Of a stretch of DNA of 64,000 bases, positions 9,054 to 17,652 are shown one piece after another; position 1 is the stretch's first letter, and each line of letters opens with the position of its first letter. This stretch comes from Acetobacter sp. GTDB taxonomy: Bacteria > Pseudomonadota > Alphaproteobacteria > Acetobacterales > Acetobacteraceae. The DNA lies in contig NZ_JAKVME010000001.1 of the NCBI RefSeq assembly GCF_022483985.1, forward strand, positions 868,001 to 932,000, given 5' to 3'. The notes beneath the pieces are model-generated. The model had not been told where the DNA came from and did not search any database. It saw only the letters and a program-made list of their open reading frames with translations. The position numbers and the translations under genes were made by a program.

Positions 9054-10019
9054 ATGACTCCCAGAGACCTCTTCACAGGAATGGCGCTCGCCTTTGGGGC
9101 TTATGCGGCTTTCTCCATCAGCGATGCTTTCTCCAAATTGCTGGCCGGCTCGCTCGACCCGTTTGAAGTCGCTTTTTCCGGTGGTGTCTTCGGCTTCCTG
9201 ATTTTGCCGTTCATCCGGCAGAAGGGCGAGTCCTATCTTGATGTCGTTCGTCCCCAGTTGTGGACGATGTGGCTGCTCCGGGCGATCTGCGTGTTTGTCG
9301 CGACGGCGGCGAGCGTCGAAGCCTTCATGCTTCTGCCCATGCCGGAAGCCATGTCGCTGATGTTTCTGATGCCGCTGTTCGTGACGATCATTTCTGTCGT
9401 TTTTCTGAAAGAAAAGGTCACTTTCTGGGCCTGGCTCGCGGTCATTCTTGGCTTTGTCGGGGTGCTGATCGTTCTCCGTCCCGGTTTCCGCGCCCTGCAT
9501 TTTGGACATCTGTGCGCCCTGCTAGCGGCGTTTGCGAATGCGGGCAGCGTGATCACCTACCGGCTTGCCGACCGTGAGAAGACCCGTCTGTCCCTGTTCG
9601 GTTCCAGCCTTATCGGTCCGATTGTCGGAAACGGCATCCTGATGGGCGTGCATGCGACATGGCCAGACTCCTTCAGGGACTGGTTCTATCTGTTCGGTTA
9701 TGGATTTCTTGCGGCGTTCGGTCAGTTGCTGATGATGATGGCGACGGCGAAGGCTCCGGCAAACCGTGTGGCGCTGCCCCAATACAGCCAGATGGTCTGG
9801 GGTGTCGTGCTCAGCTACATCGTTTTCAGGGAGCCTCTGGATGGCTGGACCTTCGTTGGCATCACGGTGCTGATGTTCTCGGGTGTGTTGAACTGGGTCC
9901 GCCAGCGTATCCGCTACGAACGGATGGCCATGCGGGAGCGCAAGGAACGCAAGCTGGCGGCCAGACGCGCCAATGAAACCGCGAAGGCGGCGGTGGTTGC
10001 CGCATCGAAGCGTTTTTGA
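9054..10019 (+). CDS. EamA/DMT-family transporter
   Basis: A 321-residue membrane protein with about ten transmembrane segments forming two EamA repeats. The first half has AYAAFSISDAFSKLLAGSL and VEAFMLLPMPEAMSLMFLMP, the second LPQYSQMVWGVVLSYIVFRE with GWTFVGITVLMFSGV. This matches the drug/metabolite transporter superfamily, which mostly exports metabolites or imports nucleotide-sugars and amines. The cytoplasmic C-terminal tail is strongly basic (MRERKERKLAARR). The substrate cannot be inferred. The start ATG lacks a strong ribosome binding site. It is a single gene with gaps on both sides. Confidence 0.85.
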   Translation: MTPRDLFTGMALAFGAYAAFSISDAFSKLLAGSLDPFEVAFSGGVFGFLILPFIRQKGESYLDVVRPQLWTMWLLRAICVFVATAASVEAFMLLPMPEAMSLMFLMPLFVTIISVVFLKEKVTFWAWLAVILGFVGVLIVLRPGFRALHFGHLCALLAAFANAGSVITYRLADREKTRLSLFGSSLIGPIVGNGILMGVHATWPDSFRDWFYLFGYGFLAAFGQLLMMMATAKAPANRVALPQYSQMVWGVVLSYIVFREPLDGWTFVGITVLMFSGVLNWVRQRIRYERMAMRERKERKLAARRANETAKAAVVAASKRF

Positions 10020-10180
10020 AAACGTGGAACAGAGATTTGTCTTGGCATAACAATACAGATTCGAACTGTCAGGATATTCTTCTGATGCCGCGAAAGATAA
10101 CAGTCCTTTTGTCGTTGGTTTACTGAAGTAGACCGGAATACTTCAGCGCTGTTTTATCTATCGTCTGTGTAAAATATAAA

Positions 10181-10219
10181 AATGCTTCCTGATCATTCAT
10201 GCTAAGATCAGGAAGCATT
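10181..10219 (-). terminator. Strong rho-independent terminator of the yfdX-like gene
   Basis: A perfect 14-bp stem, AATGCTTCCTGATC (10181-10194) with its complement at 10206-10219, and an 11-base loop. Read on the minus strand it is followed directly by TTTTTATATTTT, a proper U-tract. It lies 10 bp beyond the stop of the YfdX-like gene. Confidence 0.9.
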
Positions 10220-10228
10220 ATGTCAGAC

Positions 10229-10966
10229 TTACTGGGCAGCCTTGGCGGTAGGCTGCGTCGTCTGGCCTGCTTTGGTCGCAGCAACTGCCGGGGCGGACGA
10301 TCCTGCCGGAACCGCCTGCGCATCAAGCAGGCCGTCATCGACAAAAACGAGGCCATTCAGAGCCTGCGTGACAGCCTCAAGTGCTGCCTGCGGATCGCGG
10401 CCCTCGGTGAACACCTGCGCCCGGTTTACCGCGCCCTGTGTCGCGTTCAACGGTGCCAGAGCCACGATGAAGTCCAGCTTGTCATCAACGACCTGCATGG
10501 TCTCGGCGGCCTGAGGTGCCATGCCGCTCTTGATCTGGCCGTTGGCGGCTGCGATGGCGGCTTTTTTCTCGGGAGCCAGCGTTTCCGTTTCCACGAACTC
10601 ACCGCCGACCGGAATCCAGGTTTCCTGTGTGGTGGAAGGGGTGTGGCCCGGGGCCGCCGGATGTTGCGGGGCTGGAGTCAAAGAGGCTTCAGCCGCGACA
10701 AACCGGTGATCCGCCTTTGAAGCCGCTGCCAGGCTTTTATTCGCGTCGTAAAGGAATGGGATGGCCTGCTCCGTCTTGCCTGCCGCCAGCAGGTCATGGG
10801 CCTGAAGCAGATCGCCGAAAGCGCGCTGACCGTCAGCGGACAGGTTTTTCAGGGCATGACCTGCCTTGTACTTCTCCCACGCCACATGGGCTGAAGCCGC
10901 ATGAGCGAATGTCGGTGCTGTCGCCAGACCGGTTGCCAGCATGAGAGAGAGTGCAATTTTCTTCAT
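10229..10966 (-). CDS. Secreted YfdX-family protein
   Basis: A 245-residue protein with a clear signal peptide (MKKIALSLMLATGLATAPTFAHA, cleavage after AHA). It is followed by two Ala-rich helical regions, residues about 30-75 (ADGQRAFGDLLQAHDLLAAGKTEQAIPFL) and 125-215 (APEKKAAIAAANGQIKSGM), separated by a Pro-rich linker. The layout matches YfdX proteins (PF10938), periplasmic helical proteins often present in several copies in acetic acid bacteria. In E. coli yfdX lies in an acid-stress region controlled by EvgA, so a role in acid survival is possible but not shown. It is a single gene closed by its own strong terminator. Confidence 0.8.
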   Translation of the reverse strand: MKKIALSLMLATGLATAPTFAHAASAHVAWEKYKAGHALKNLSADGQRAFGDLLQAHDLLAAGKTEQAIPFLYDANKSLAAASKADHRFVAAEASLTPAPQHPAAPGHTPSTTQETWIPVGGEFVETETLAPEKKAAIAAANGQIKSGMAPQAAETMQVVDDKLDFIVALAPLNATQGAVNRAQVFTEGRDPQAALEAVTQALNGLVFVDDGLLDAQAVPAGSSAPAVAATKAGQTTQPTAKAAQ

Positions 10967-11152
10967 GTTTCAAACTCCTTGTCGTCATTCGTGAATGACG
11001 TGACCACAGGTTATCGTGCGTGGGTTCCGGCGAGAACCCTGTTTGAGACATGAAAGGTAATAGTTTTGTAGCCATCTGTTACATGATGGATATCAAGGCA
11101 GGGCTATCGAGGCAGGCCGCCGGATGACATTCGCCATCCGGCTGTCAGCGCA

Positions 11153-11941
11153 TCAGTCCAATGCAATCCCCACGGCTTGAGCGAGCGCCTCCGCAATGCC
11201 CGGCGCGACAGCAAGAATGGTTGCGCCTCCGGTCAGGCCGCCATCGCGCAGGAAAGGGGAAACCCTCGCCCCGGCTTCCGCCAGAATGGGGAGTGCGCCC
11301 GCGACGTCCCAGAGATTGATGACAATCTCGATATAGGCATCCAGACGACCGCAGGCCACATCGGTCAGCGCCAGTGCGCCGGAGCCACCTGAACGGGGCA
11401 TCGCGCCGGAGTCCAGAATGGCCCCGATCTTCTCCATGAAAACCGGCTTCGGAACACGGTTGCTCCAGCCCATCTCGATCATGGCGCTGCGCGGGTCGCT
11501 CACAGGCGACGCCTTGATGGGCTTGCCGTTCAGAAAAGCGCCCTTGCCGATCAGACCCGTATAGGTCTCGCCGAGGGCTGGCGCGCAGACGATCCCGGCA
11601 ACGGGGCGGTTCTCCTCCAGAAGGCCGAGTGAGACACACCAGCGATTGCGTCCACGCGCGAAGTTTGAGGTGCCGTCGATCGGATCGACAACCCAGCGCA
11701 GGCTGCCGTTGCGGGTCGCGCCTTCTTCCTCGCCCTGAAATCCGTCATCCGGGAAAAGAACCGCCATACGTCGCGAGATGAAAGCCTCGACCGCGCCGTC
11801 CGCTTCCGTCAGCCAGTCCTGCGCGGATTTCTGCGTGCCGACCGGCCCACCCGGAGGCGGTCTCATCGAAAGGGCCAGTCGCGCGGCATCGTCCACAACG
11901 GCACGTGCCGCTTCAAAGCGGCGTTCAATGGCAGCGGTCAT
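11153..11941 (-). CDS. Inositol-monophosphatase family phosphatase (possible HisN-type)
   Basis: A 262-residue Mg2+-dependent, Li+-sensitive-type phosphatase. Metal-binding motifs are visible: GEEEG (about 71-75), WVVDPIDGTSNFARG (about 84-98) and LWDVAGALPIL near residue 213. Family members hydrolyse inositol phosphates, fructose-1,6-bisphosphate, PAP or histidinol phosphate. In alphaproteobacteria this subfamily often supplies histidinol-phosphatase, so HisN is a fair guess that sequence alone cannot settle. The start is set at ATG 11941, where GGGAAG lies 7 bases upstream, rather than at the ATG two codons earlier. An 8-bp hairpin without a U-tract (11119-11142) lies just beyond the stop. 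Confidence 0.82.
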   Translation of the reverse strand: MTAAIERRFEAARAVVDDAARLALSMRPPPGGPVGTQKSAQDWLTEADGAVEAFISRRMAVLFPDDGFQGEEEGATRNGSLRWVVDPIDGTSNFARGRNRWCVSLGLLEENRPVAGIVCAPALGETYTGLIGKGAFLNGKPIKASPVSDPRSAMIEMGWSNRVPKPVFMEKIGAILDSGAMPRSGGSGALALTDVACGRLDAYIEIVINLWDVAGALPILAEAGARVSPFLRDGGLTGGATILAVAPGIAEALAQAVGIALD

Positions 11942-12275
11942 GAGCATGCTTCCCGGCGCAGGCCGGTCTCCCTTCAGTCAGGATGACGCTGCGTCATCCT
12001 TTCTTGAAACGGGACAGAAATAGTCCGGGGAGAGGGCGTGCGTCGAGGGTGTCCGGGTCTATAACGGTCAGAAGGCTGCGTCCGGCGAGAGTCAGTTCAG
12101 CCGCGAGGACCAGCGGGGCTGAATTGGGGCGTATCTTGGCGCGTGTCGGTGGCGATCTGGGCCGCATCTACGGTCGTATGGACCCGACGGACGAGCCGCG
12201 CTGTCGTTTCGGGTCACAATGGACTGCCAGCCCGATACCGGAAAATGCTGGTCCGATATCGGGCTGGGACGCAGG
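11942..12275. other. Gene-free stretch between phosphatase and VOC genes
   Basis: About 330 bases of normal G+C with long open frames on both strands, but none resembles a known protein or has a ribosome binding site. The clear structure is the hairpin at 12227-12267. A short perfect repeat, GGATGACGC tGCGTCATCC around 11980-12000, lies upstream of the phosphatase gene and could be an operator or a transcript-end hairpin. Confidence 0.4.
12227..12267 (-). terminator. 15-bp hairpin after the VOC gene
   Basis: CCAGCCCGATACCGG (12227-12241) pairs with CCGATATCGGGCTGG (12253-12267). The single non-identity is a G-U wobble only when transcribed from the minus strand. This fits selection as an RNA structure at the 3' end of the minus-strand VOC gene, whose stop is 9 bp away. 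There is no U-tract, so it may protect the transcript end rather than terminate by itself. Confidence 0.5.
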
Positions 12276-12653
12276 TTACAGCGAGTGCAGGGCGCAGAGT
12301 TTGTTACCGTCCGGATCGCGCAGATAGGCGAGATACATGTCGCCAGCCGGATTCTGCCGCACGCCGGGTGGGTTCTCGATCTGGGCGCCGCCATTTTCGC
12401 CACCAGCTTTCCACCAGGCGTCAATCTTTTCCGGCGTCTCGATGGCGAAACCGATGGTCGAACCGTTGCCTGCCGTGGCGGGCTCGCCATTGAGGGGCTT
12501 GCCGATGACGAGGCGCTGGCCGTTATGACTGTAAACCAGACGACCCTTGGGATTGAGGGTTCCCGGCGCGCCGCCGATTGCCGCGAAGATCGCGTCGTAG
12601 AATGTGCGTGACCTTTCGATGTCATTGCTGCCAAGCATGATGTGGCTGAACAT
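12276..12653 (-). CDS. VOC (glyoxalase/dioxygenase fold) family protein
   Basis: A 125-residue protein with the paired beta-alpha-beta-beta-beta modules of the vicinal oxygen chelate fold: FSHIMLGSNDIERSRTFYDAIF at the N-terminus and MYLAYLRDPDGNKLCALHSL at the C-terminus. The metal-ligand His near residue 4 and a Tyr/Asp-rich C-terminal strand are visible, but the substrate is unknown. Members include glyoxalases, fosfomycin or bleomycin resistance proteins and many of unknown role. GGGAG lies 7 bases before ATG 12653 and fixes the start well inside the longer open frame. It is divergent from the HAD gene. Confidence 0.8.
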   Translation of the reverse strand: MFSHIMLGSNDIERSRTFYDAIFAAIGGAPGTLNPKGRLVYSHNGQRLVIGKPLNGEPATAGNGSTIGFAIETPEKIDAWWKAGGENGGAQIENPPGVRQNPAGDMYLAYLRDPDGNKLCALHSL

Positions 12654-12830
12654 GGTCGATCTCCCGAGTTTCGGATGCGCCCTGACACCTGCGATATGTC
12701 CGCAGGTCTGTTGGGCACGCATTCACGGCCGGCACGCTACAGGCAGCCCGTAAGGTCATACAAGCCCTGTCAGACGCCGGAGCGGAGACGCTGCATTGAC
12801 GACCGGGCGGATGCGTATTCAACTGGAGAA

Positions 12831-13529
12831 ATGACAGCGCATCCTCTTGCCGGTTCCTCGGTCCTTTTCGATCTGGACGGAACAATCATCGACTCCCGCG
12901 CCGGGATCATCGGAACAATCCGGAAAGTGCTCCGCGAACTGGGTCATGAACCTGATCTGGATCAGGATCTCACCTGGGTCGTCGGACCGCCATTGCGGGA
13001 TCTCATCGGCGAGGTTCTCCGACATTACGGCGATGATCGCTGTGACGAGGCGATGGAAGCCTATCGTCGGCACTATGAGGCCGAGGGCATGTTCAGGACG
13101 CCGGTATTCCCGGGAATGCGGGAAGCGATCGCCTCCATCAGGGAGACGGGCGCCACCCTGTATATTGCGACCTCCAAGCCCAGAATGCTGGCCCGCGCCA
13201 TTCTGGAGCGCGCGGATCTTCTATCGGAATTCCGGGAGGTCTATGGTGCCCGTCCTGATGACAGCGGCGCGGAAAAGCCTGAGCTGATCGCCTCTGTCCT
13301 GTCGGATCACCAGATCGAAAAGCATCATGCCATCATGCTTGGAGACCGGCGGTTCGACATTTCAGGCGCCCACGCCAACGGCATCCGGGCAATCGGCATC
13401 GCATGGGGCTACGGTGGAGACGGGGAGCTGATCGAGGCGGGCGCGGACGCCATCGCCACGACACCCTCCGACTTGCCACGTCTTGTTTCCGCGCAGGTTC
13501 AGGCCGCCCTGAAGCATGTTCATGCCTGA
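12831..13529 (+). CDS. HAD-family phosphatase, phosphoglycolate-phosphatase-like
   Basis: A 232-residue haloacid dehalogenase-superfamily enzyme. Motif I is VLFDLDGTIIDSRAG at residues about 10-24, motif II is LYIATSKPRMLA, the motif III Lys is in GAEKPELIASVL, and motif IV is AIMLGDRRFDISGAHANG. The helical cap between motifs I and II and the VGPPLRDLIGEVL segment match the Gph/PpaX group, which acts on small phosphates. This is the second such enzyme in the window. The start at ATG 12831 is set by homology, because GGAG lies only 2 bases upstream. Confidence 0.75.
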   Translation: MTAHPLAGSSVLFDLDGTIIDSRAGIIGTIRKVLRELGHEPDLDQDLTWVVGPPLRDLIGEVLRHYGDDRCDEAMEAYRRHYEAEGMFRTPVFPGMREAIASIRETGATLYIATSKPRMLARAILERADLLSEFREVYGARPDDSGAEKPELIASVLSDHQIEKHHAIMLGDRRFDISGAHANGIRAIGIAWGYGGDGELIEAGADAIATTPSDLPRLVSAQVQAALKHVHA

Positions 13530-13701
13530 AGTCCGGCTCAGCAGGGATTGACCAGCCGGTCACTGCATCGGAAACAGCAGACAGGATTGCGCCGCGACCG
13601 GATTGCCCAAAGCGACAATTTCCGCTCAAGTGTCGCGCAATACCGGCCCTGAGGGCCATGAAACCACAGCAAGCCCGTTGAAAAGGGCAGGAGAGCAGGC
13701 C

Positions 13702-14799
13702 GTGAGCAGCGCCGAGGACATCAGTTTCGAAACCCTTCCTCATCCCAATCTCACGTCCCCGGAAAAGCGGGCCGAGCTTATGGCCAATCCCGCGTTCGGG
13801 CGGATTGCCACCGACCACATGGTCATGATCCGTTACAAGGATGGCGAGGGCTGGCATGACGCAAAAGTCATGCCGCGCGGTCCTCTGACGCTCGATCCGT
13901 CCGCAGCGGTCCTGCATTATGCTCAGGAAATCTTTGAGGGCATGAAGGCTTTCCGTACCGAGGATAGTGGCATCGCCATCTTCCGTCCGGACGCCAATGC
14001 CCGTCGTTTCCGTTCTTCGGCCGAGCGCATGGCCATGCCGCAACTGCCGGACGCCCTGTTCATGCGTGCTGTCGATGAACTGGTGAAGGCGGATCGTGAC
14101 TGGGTGCCGTCGGGCGAGAACGCCAGCCTGTATATTCGCCCCTTCATGTTCGCCAATGACGCGTTTCTGGGGGTCAAACCTGCATCGGAATACCTGTTTC
14201 TGGTGATCGCGGCGCCGGTTGGCGCGTATTTCAGTTCCGGCGCCGTGACCGTCTGGGTTTCCGAGACCTACACACGCGCGGCTCCCGGTGGCACGGGCGC
14301 AGCGAAGTGCGGCGGGAATTACGCCGCCTCCCTGCTGGCGCAGGCGGAAGCCAAGGCGCAGGGCTGCGATCAGGTCGTGTTCCTCGACGCCGTAGAACAT
14401 CGCTACATCGAAGAGATGGGCGGCATGAACATCTTCTTCGTGTTTGATGACGGCTCCATCAGCACGCCGCCCCTGACCGGGACTATCCTGCCGGGCATTA
14501 CCCGTGACTCGATCCTGACCATTGCCCGTGAAAAGGGTATGACGGTGCGGGAGGAAGCCTATTCCATCGACCAGTGGCTGGCAGACGCGAAGTCAGGCCG
14601 TCTGACCGAGACATTCGCCTGCGGCACGGCGGCGGCTGTCTCGCCGATTGGCGCGGTGCGCAGCAAAGATGGCGGTGAAGTCAGGATTTCTGACGGAAAG
14701 GGGCCGGGTCCGGTGACCAGCGCCCTGCGGGAAGCCCTGATCGGCACACAGCGCGGTCGTGTGGAAGACACGCATAACTGGGTTCACCGCGTCTGCTGA
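13702..14799 (+). CDS. ilvE: Branched-chain amino acid aminotransferase
   Basis: A 365-residue fold-type IV PLP enzyme catalysing the final transamination in leucine, isoleucine and valine synthesis. Type II (eukaryote-like, long) BCAT features are present: YAQEIFEGMKAFR, LYIRPFMFAND, the catalytic Lys in GTGAAKCGGNYAASL, EEMGGMNIFFV and GTAAAVSPIG. The GTG start at 13702 is chosen because AGGAG at 13689-13693 lies 8 bases upstream and the resulting length equals the family norm. Upstream open sequence to 13603 looks non-coding. It is a single-gene unit ended by the hairpin at 14835-14859. Confidence 0.94.
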   Translation: MSSAEDISFETLPHPNLTSPEKRAELMANPAFGRIATDHMVMIRYKDGEGWHDAKVMPRGPLTLDPSAAVLHYAQEIFEGMKAFRTEDSGIAIFRPDANARRFRSSAERMAMPQLPDALFMRAVDELVKADRDWVPSGENASLYIRPFMFANDAFLGVKPASEYLFLVIAAPVGAYFSSGAVTVWVSETYTRAAPGGTGAAKCGGNYAASLLAQAEAKAQGCDQVVFLDAVEHRYIEEMGGMNIFFVFDDGSISTPPLTGTILPGITRDSILTIAREKGMTVREEAYSIDQWLADAKSGRLTETFACGTAAAVSPIGAVRSKDGGEVRISDGKGPGPVTSALREALIGTQRGRVEDTHNWVHRVC

Positions 14800-14834
14800 A
14801 TTCGTTCCGCGGATAAATCTGATCATTCTCAGGG

Positions 14835-14863
14835 AGCCGACACTTTTCAAGTGTCGGCTTTTG
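14835..14863 (+). terminator. Rho-independent terminator after ilvE
   Basis: A perfect 11-bp stem, AGCCGACACTT (14835-14845) with its complement at 14849-14859, and a 3-base loop. A TTTT tail follows, then another T-rich stretch. It stands 35 bp after the ilvE stop and before the Crp/Fnr gene. Confidence 0.9.
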
Positions 14864-14894
14864 CGTTTCAGTTTTTTCAGCCAGACAGGTTGCG

Positions 14895-15617
14895 ATGAAG
14901 ATTCTTGCCGTCACCTTGCCGAAAGTCCGTATCTGCGCCGTGGGACAATGGCCTGCTGACCGTATCGACAGGGATGGCTTTCTGATTCTGGACGATGTGG
15001 TTCAGAAAGAAATCGCTAACATCGCCTCACTGGTCTCTTACGAATGCGGAGAACATATCTACGCTCAGGAAGCGCCTGAGCAATATATCTACGTCCCGCA
15101 TTCTGGAGCTGTCCGCGTTTCCCATCAGCTTGCGGATGGAAGAAATCAGATCGTTGCCTTCTATATGCCGGGCGAGCCGTTCGGGCTGGGAGAGAACGGC
15201 GTTTATCTGAATTCCGCCTGTGCGCTGACTGATTGTCTTCTTGTTCGTGTGCCCCGTGCGGCTCTGGACGCGCTGTGCGAGCATGAGCCTCGTTTGCAGC
15301 AGGATTGTCTCGTGGGGGCCATGGCGCAGTTAAGGCTGTCCCAGAGGCATCTTCTGATTGTCACACATCAGAGAGCGCTGAAGCGGGTTGCTGATTTTCT
15401 GCGTGAATGCAGTCGGCAACAGGAAGTATTTGATCCTGTAAGAAATGTTCTCAGCCTGATCATGGATCGCTCGGATATTGCCGATTATCTGGGCACGTCC
15501 GTCGAAACAGTCAGCCGTATGCTGGGGAAACTCGAAGAAGAGGGGCTGGTGAAACGGCTCGATGCCCGCAGCCTCTGGCTCGATCTGCCGCGTCTGAATG
15601 ATCTTCTCGATAATTAG
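14895..15617 (+). CDS. Crp/Fnr-family transcriptional regulator (FixK-like)
   Basis: A 240-residue regulator with an N-terminal cyclic-nucleotide-binding-like beta barrel (residues about 30-130, with VPHSGAVRVSHQLADGRNQIV and YMPGEPFGL). A long dimer helix (about 135-165) and a C-terminal winged helix follow, whose recognition helix reads DIADYLGTSVETVSRML. The latter closely matches the E..SR signature of FNR/FixK proteins, which predicts binding to TTGAT-N4-ATCAA sites. The Fe-S cysteines of true FNR are lacking: only one Cys lies near the N-terminus. It therefore probably does not sense oxygen directly. Target genes are not evident nearby. Confidence 0.85.
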   Translation: MKILAVTLPKVRICAVGQWPADRIDRDGFLILDDVVQKEIANIASLVSYECGEHIYAQEAPEQYIYVPHSGAVRVSHQLADGRNQIVAFYMPGEPFGLGENGVYLNSACALTDCLLVRVPRAALDALCEHEPRLQQDCLVGAMAQLRLSQRHLLIVTHQRALKRVADFLRECSRQQEVFDPVRNVLSLIMDRSDIADYLGTSVETVSRMLGKLEEEGLVKRLDARSLWLDLPRLNDLLDN

Positions 15618-15713
15618 TCTATTTTTATAAATATATCTTTTATTGTATAAAGTTATAATTTTGGTTATTGTTTATATAAAGAAACAAATATAAAGAGTAT
15701 TCACTTCGGGTTC

Positions 15714-16511
15714 ATGACTGTAGACTTGCGACGCTTTCCATTTACGTCGAGGTCTCTCGTGAATAATGGGTTTTCGGATGGTGCGACATTCCGCAACCTG
15801 AATGTTCGTGATGCGCGACTGTCGCCGGACCCAACCAGAGCGCTCCTCAGGAGTGAACAGTCAGACCCCGGAGAGCAGGGGCTCGTCACCGACCATCCTG
15901 TTCTGGACGACATTGACGCTCTGTCCGCTCTGGTGCGTCTGGCCATGCCGAAGCACGAGGAACCTAAGCTGCTGGCGGAGGTGCTTCTCGCCCGTTTCGG
16001 AACATTTGCAGGCACTCTGACGGCTTCCGCACAGGCTTTGCGCTCCGTGGCCGGGATCGGTCCTTACATGCTTGCGGCCGTAACCGTGTTTCGTGAGGCC
16101 GCAGTCAGGATTCAGCGCTCCCGACTTGCCGACAGTGAAATTCTGTCGGACCGGAAAATGCTTTATGCCTATCTCTCAGCCGTTCTGGCCCGGGAGGTTA
16201 TCGAACAGTTCCATATCCTTTTTCTGAACGGGAATGGGGTGCTGATCGCTGATGAAGCGCAGGCGAGGGGCACAGTCAACCACACGCCAGTCTATCCCCG
16301 AGAGGTTGTGCGGCGTGCGATTGAACTGGGAGCAACCGCCCTGATTCTCGTGCACAATCATCCGAGCGGCGACCCGTCACCCTCTGCCGAGGATATCACG
16401 ATGACCAGACAGGTTGCCGCTGCTGCTGGCGTGCTGGGCATTACGGTGCGGGATCACGTGATTGTTGGAAACGGCAAATGGCTGAGTTTTGCAGAGGCGA
16501 AGCTGCTGTAA
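15714..16511 (+). CDS. radC: RadC/JAB-domain protein
   Basis: A 265-residue RadC-family protein. A helix-hairpin-helix segment (SVAGIGPYMLAAVTVF, about 103-118) precedes an MPN+/JAMM-type domain with the metal motif ILVHNHPSGDPSPSAED near residues 211-227. The family was once called DNA repair protein RadC, but that role is disputed and its biochemical function is unsettled. The N-terminal 45 residues are unusual and likely disordered. The stop is followed by a G+C-rich hairpin shared with the convergent alpha-E gene. Confidence 0.9.
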   Translation: MTVDLRRFPFTSRSLVNNGFSDGATFRNLNVRDARLSPDPTRALLRSEQSDPGEQGLVTDHPVLDDIDALSALVRLAMPKHEEPKLLAEVLLARFGTFAGTLTASAQALRSVAGIGPYMLAAVTVFREAAVRIQRSRLADSEILSDRKMLYAYLSAVLAREVIEQFHILFLNGNGVLIADEAQARGTVNHTPVYPREVVRRAIELGATALILVHNHPSGDPSPSAEDITMTRQVAAAAGVLGITVRDHVIVGNGKWLSFAEAKLL

Positions 16512-16529
16512 GGTGTTCTGAGAAGGCTA

Positions 16530-16552
16530 TGGCCGGGCATTTGGCCCGGCCA
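16530..16552. terminator. G+C-rich hairpin between convergent genes
   Basis: TGGCCGGGC (16530-16538) pairs with GCCCGGCCA (16544-16552) over a 5-base loop. It lies between radC and the alpha-E gene, which converge. There is no T-run on either strand, so efficiency as a terminator is uncertain. Confidence 0.45.
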
Positions 16553-16581
16553 CGCAGGACTATCTGGTGCGCCTGCTCCGC

Positions 16582-17652
16582 TCAGGCCTGACTGTGGCTC
16601 TGTGTCTGCGATGAAAAAGCTGGAAAAGGCTCAAGTGGCGGAAGTGACTGAAGGGGTCTCACCACGACAGGTTCTGCCGGCCAGAAAGCCTGAGCGATCT
16701 CGTTCTGGACCTGCTGAAGCTCACTCTGGACCCAGTCACAGAACTCGTGGAGTCCGCTGACGATGATCTGGTCTGCCGTCTGGCTTTCCAGAACGGCGGA
16801 CAGATGCTCCACACGTTCCAGAATGTTGGATGAGGCCAGAAGACGGTAATCCCGACGGAGCTGGGTCAGGCCGTTGTGGAGCAGTCTGAGGTTGGTGGTG
16901 AGAGAGCGCGGAAAGGCTGCGCTCTTCAACAGGAAACCGATGACGCTGGAAGGGCGGATGTCGCCAGCCATGACGCGTCTGTAGGCATGATACCCGGCAG
17001 CCGACCGCAGGAGGGCGGACCACTGGCTGATATCGACCTCTGAGCCCACGCCTGCTTCTGACGGAAGAAGGGTGTGGTATTTGATGTCGATCAGCCGTGT
17101 AATCTGGTCGGCCCGCTCAAGGAAGCGCCCGATATTGTAGAAAACCGAGACCTGATCGCGATAGAGCGTGCCCTCGGTAATGCCGGTGTGGGTCTGGCAC
17201 TCTTCCTTGATTTTCGTGCAGAGGGTTGAAATTTCTCCGGGTCGAATGTCACTCGCTTTCAGGTCACGAATGAAGTTGGTGAAGACGTTGAGCTGCGCCC
17301 ACATTTCCACTGAGATGATCGGACGCAGGGAGCGGGCGTTTTCACGGGCGGCATGCGCCAGCGCGGCGATCGAAGTCTGGTTATCCCTCTCAATCACATA
17401 AAAGGAGATAATCCGCTCGGCAGTATACTGGCCGTGCGCTTTTAAAAAGGTCTCCTCATCCGCGTTGATCTGGATGATCGCCTGCCAGCCGTCCGTCGCG
17501 CCGGATCGGACGAAGGTCTCCGTGATATCGATGATACGCGCCAGATTTTCGATACGTTCCATGTAGCGGGCGAGCCACATGGAGCATTCCGCATAGCGCG
17601 ACAGCAGCGGTTGGGGCGGGAGGGTTGCAATCGGATCGACAGTAATGGTCAT
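16582..17652 (-). CDS. Alpha-E domain protein
   Basis: A 356-residue, nearly all-helical protein of the alpha-E (DUF403) family. It starts with the typical LLSRYAECSMWLARYMERIENLARIID segment and contains NARSLRPIISVEMWAQLN and GRFLERADQITRLIDIKYH. The biochemical role is unknown. By comparative genomics, alpha-E proteins accompany circularly permuted ATP-grasp enzymes and are proposed to take part in synthesis of a peptide-like product. The start at 17652 overlaps the stop of the ATP-grasp gene by four bases (ATGA), showing translational coupling and excluding the longer open frame to 17757. Confidence 0.88.
   Translation of the reverse strand: MTITVDPIATLPPQPLLSRYAECSMWLARYMERIENLARIIDITETFVRSGATDGWQAIIQINADEETFLKAHGQYTAERIISFYVIERDNQTSIAALAHAARENARSLRPIISVEMWAQLNVFTNFIRDLKASDIRPGEISTLCTKIKEECQTHTGITEGTLYRDQVSVFYNIGRFLERADQITRLIDIKYHTLLPSEAGVGSEVDISQWSALLRSAAGYHAYRRVMAGDIRPSSVIGFLLKSAAFPRSLTTNLRLLHNGLTQLRRDYRLLASSNILERVEHLSAVLESQTADQIIVSGLHEFCDWVQSELQQVQNEIAQAFWPAEPVVVRPLQSLPPLEPFPAFSSQTQSHSQA

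Noticed and set aside
15714..16511. radC as evidence for a mobile island
   Set aside because: RadC genes occur both on mobile elements and in chromosomal cores. Composition here is normal and no integrase or transposase is near.
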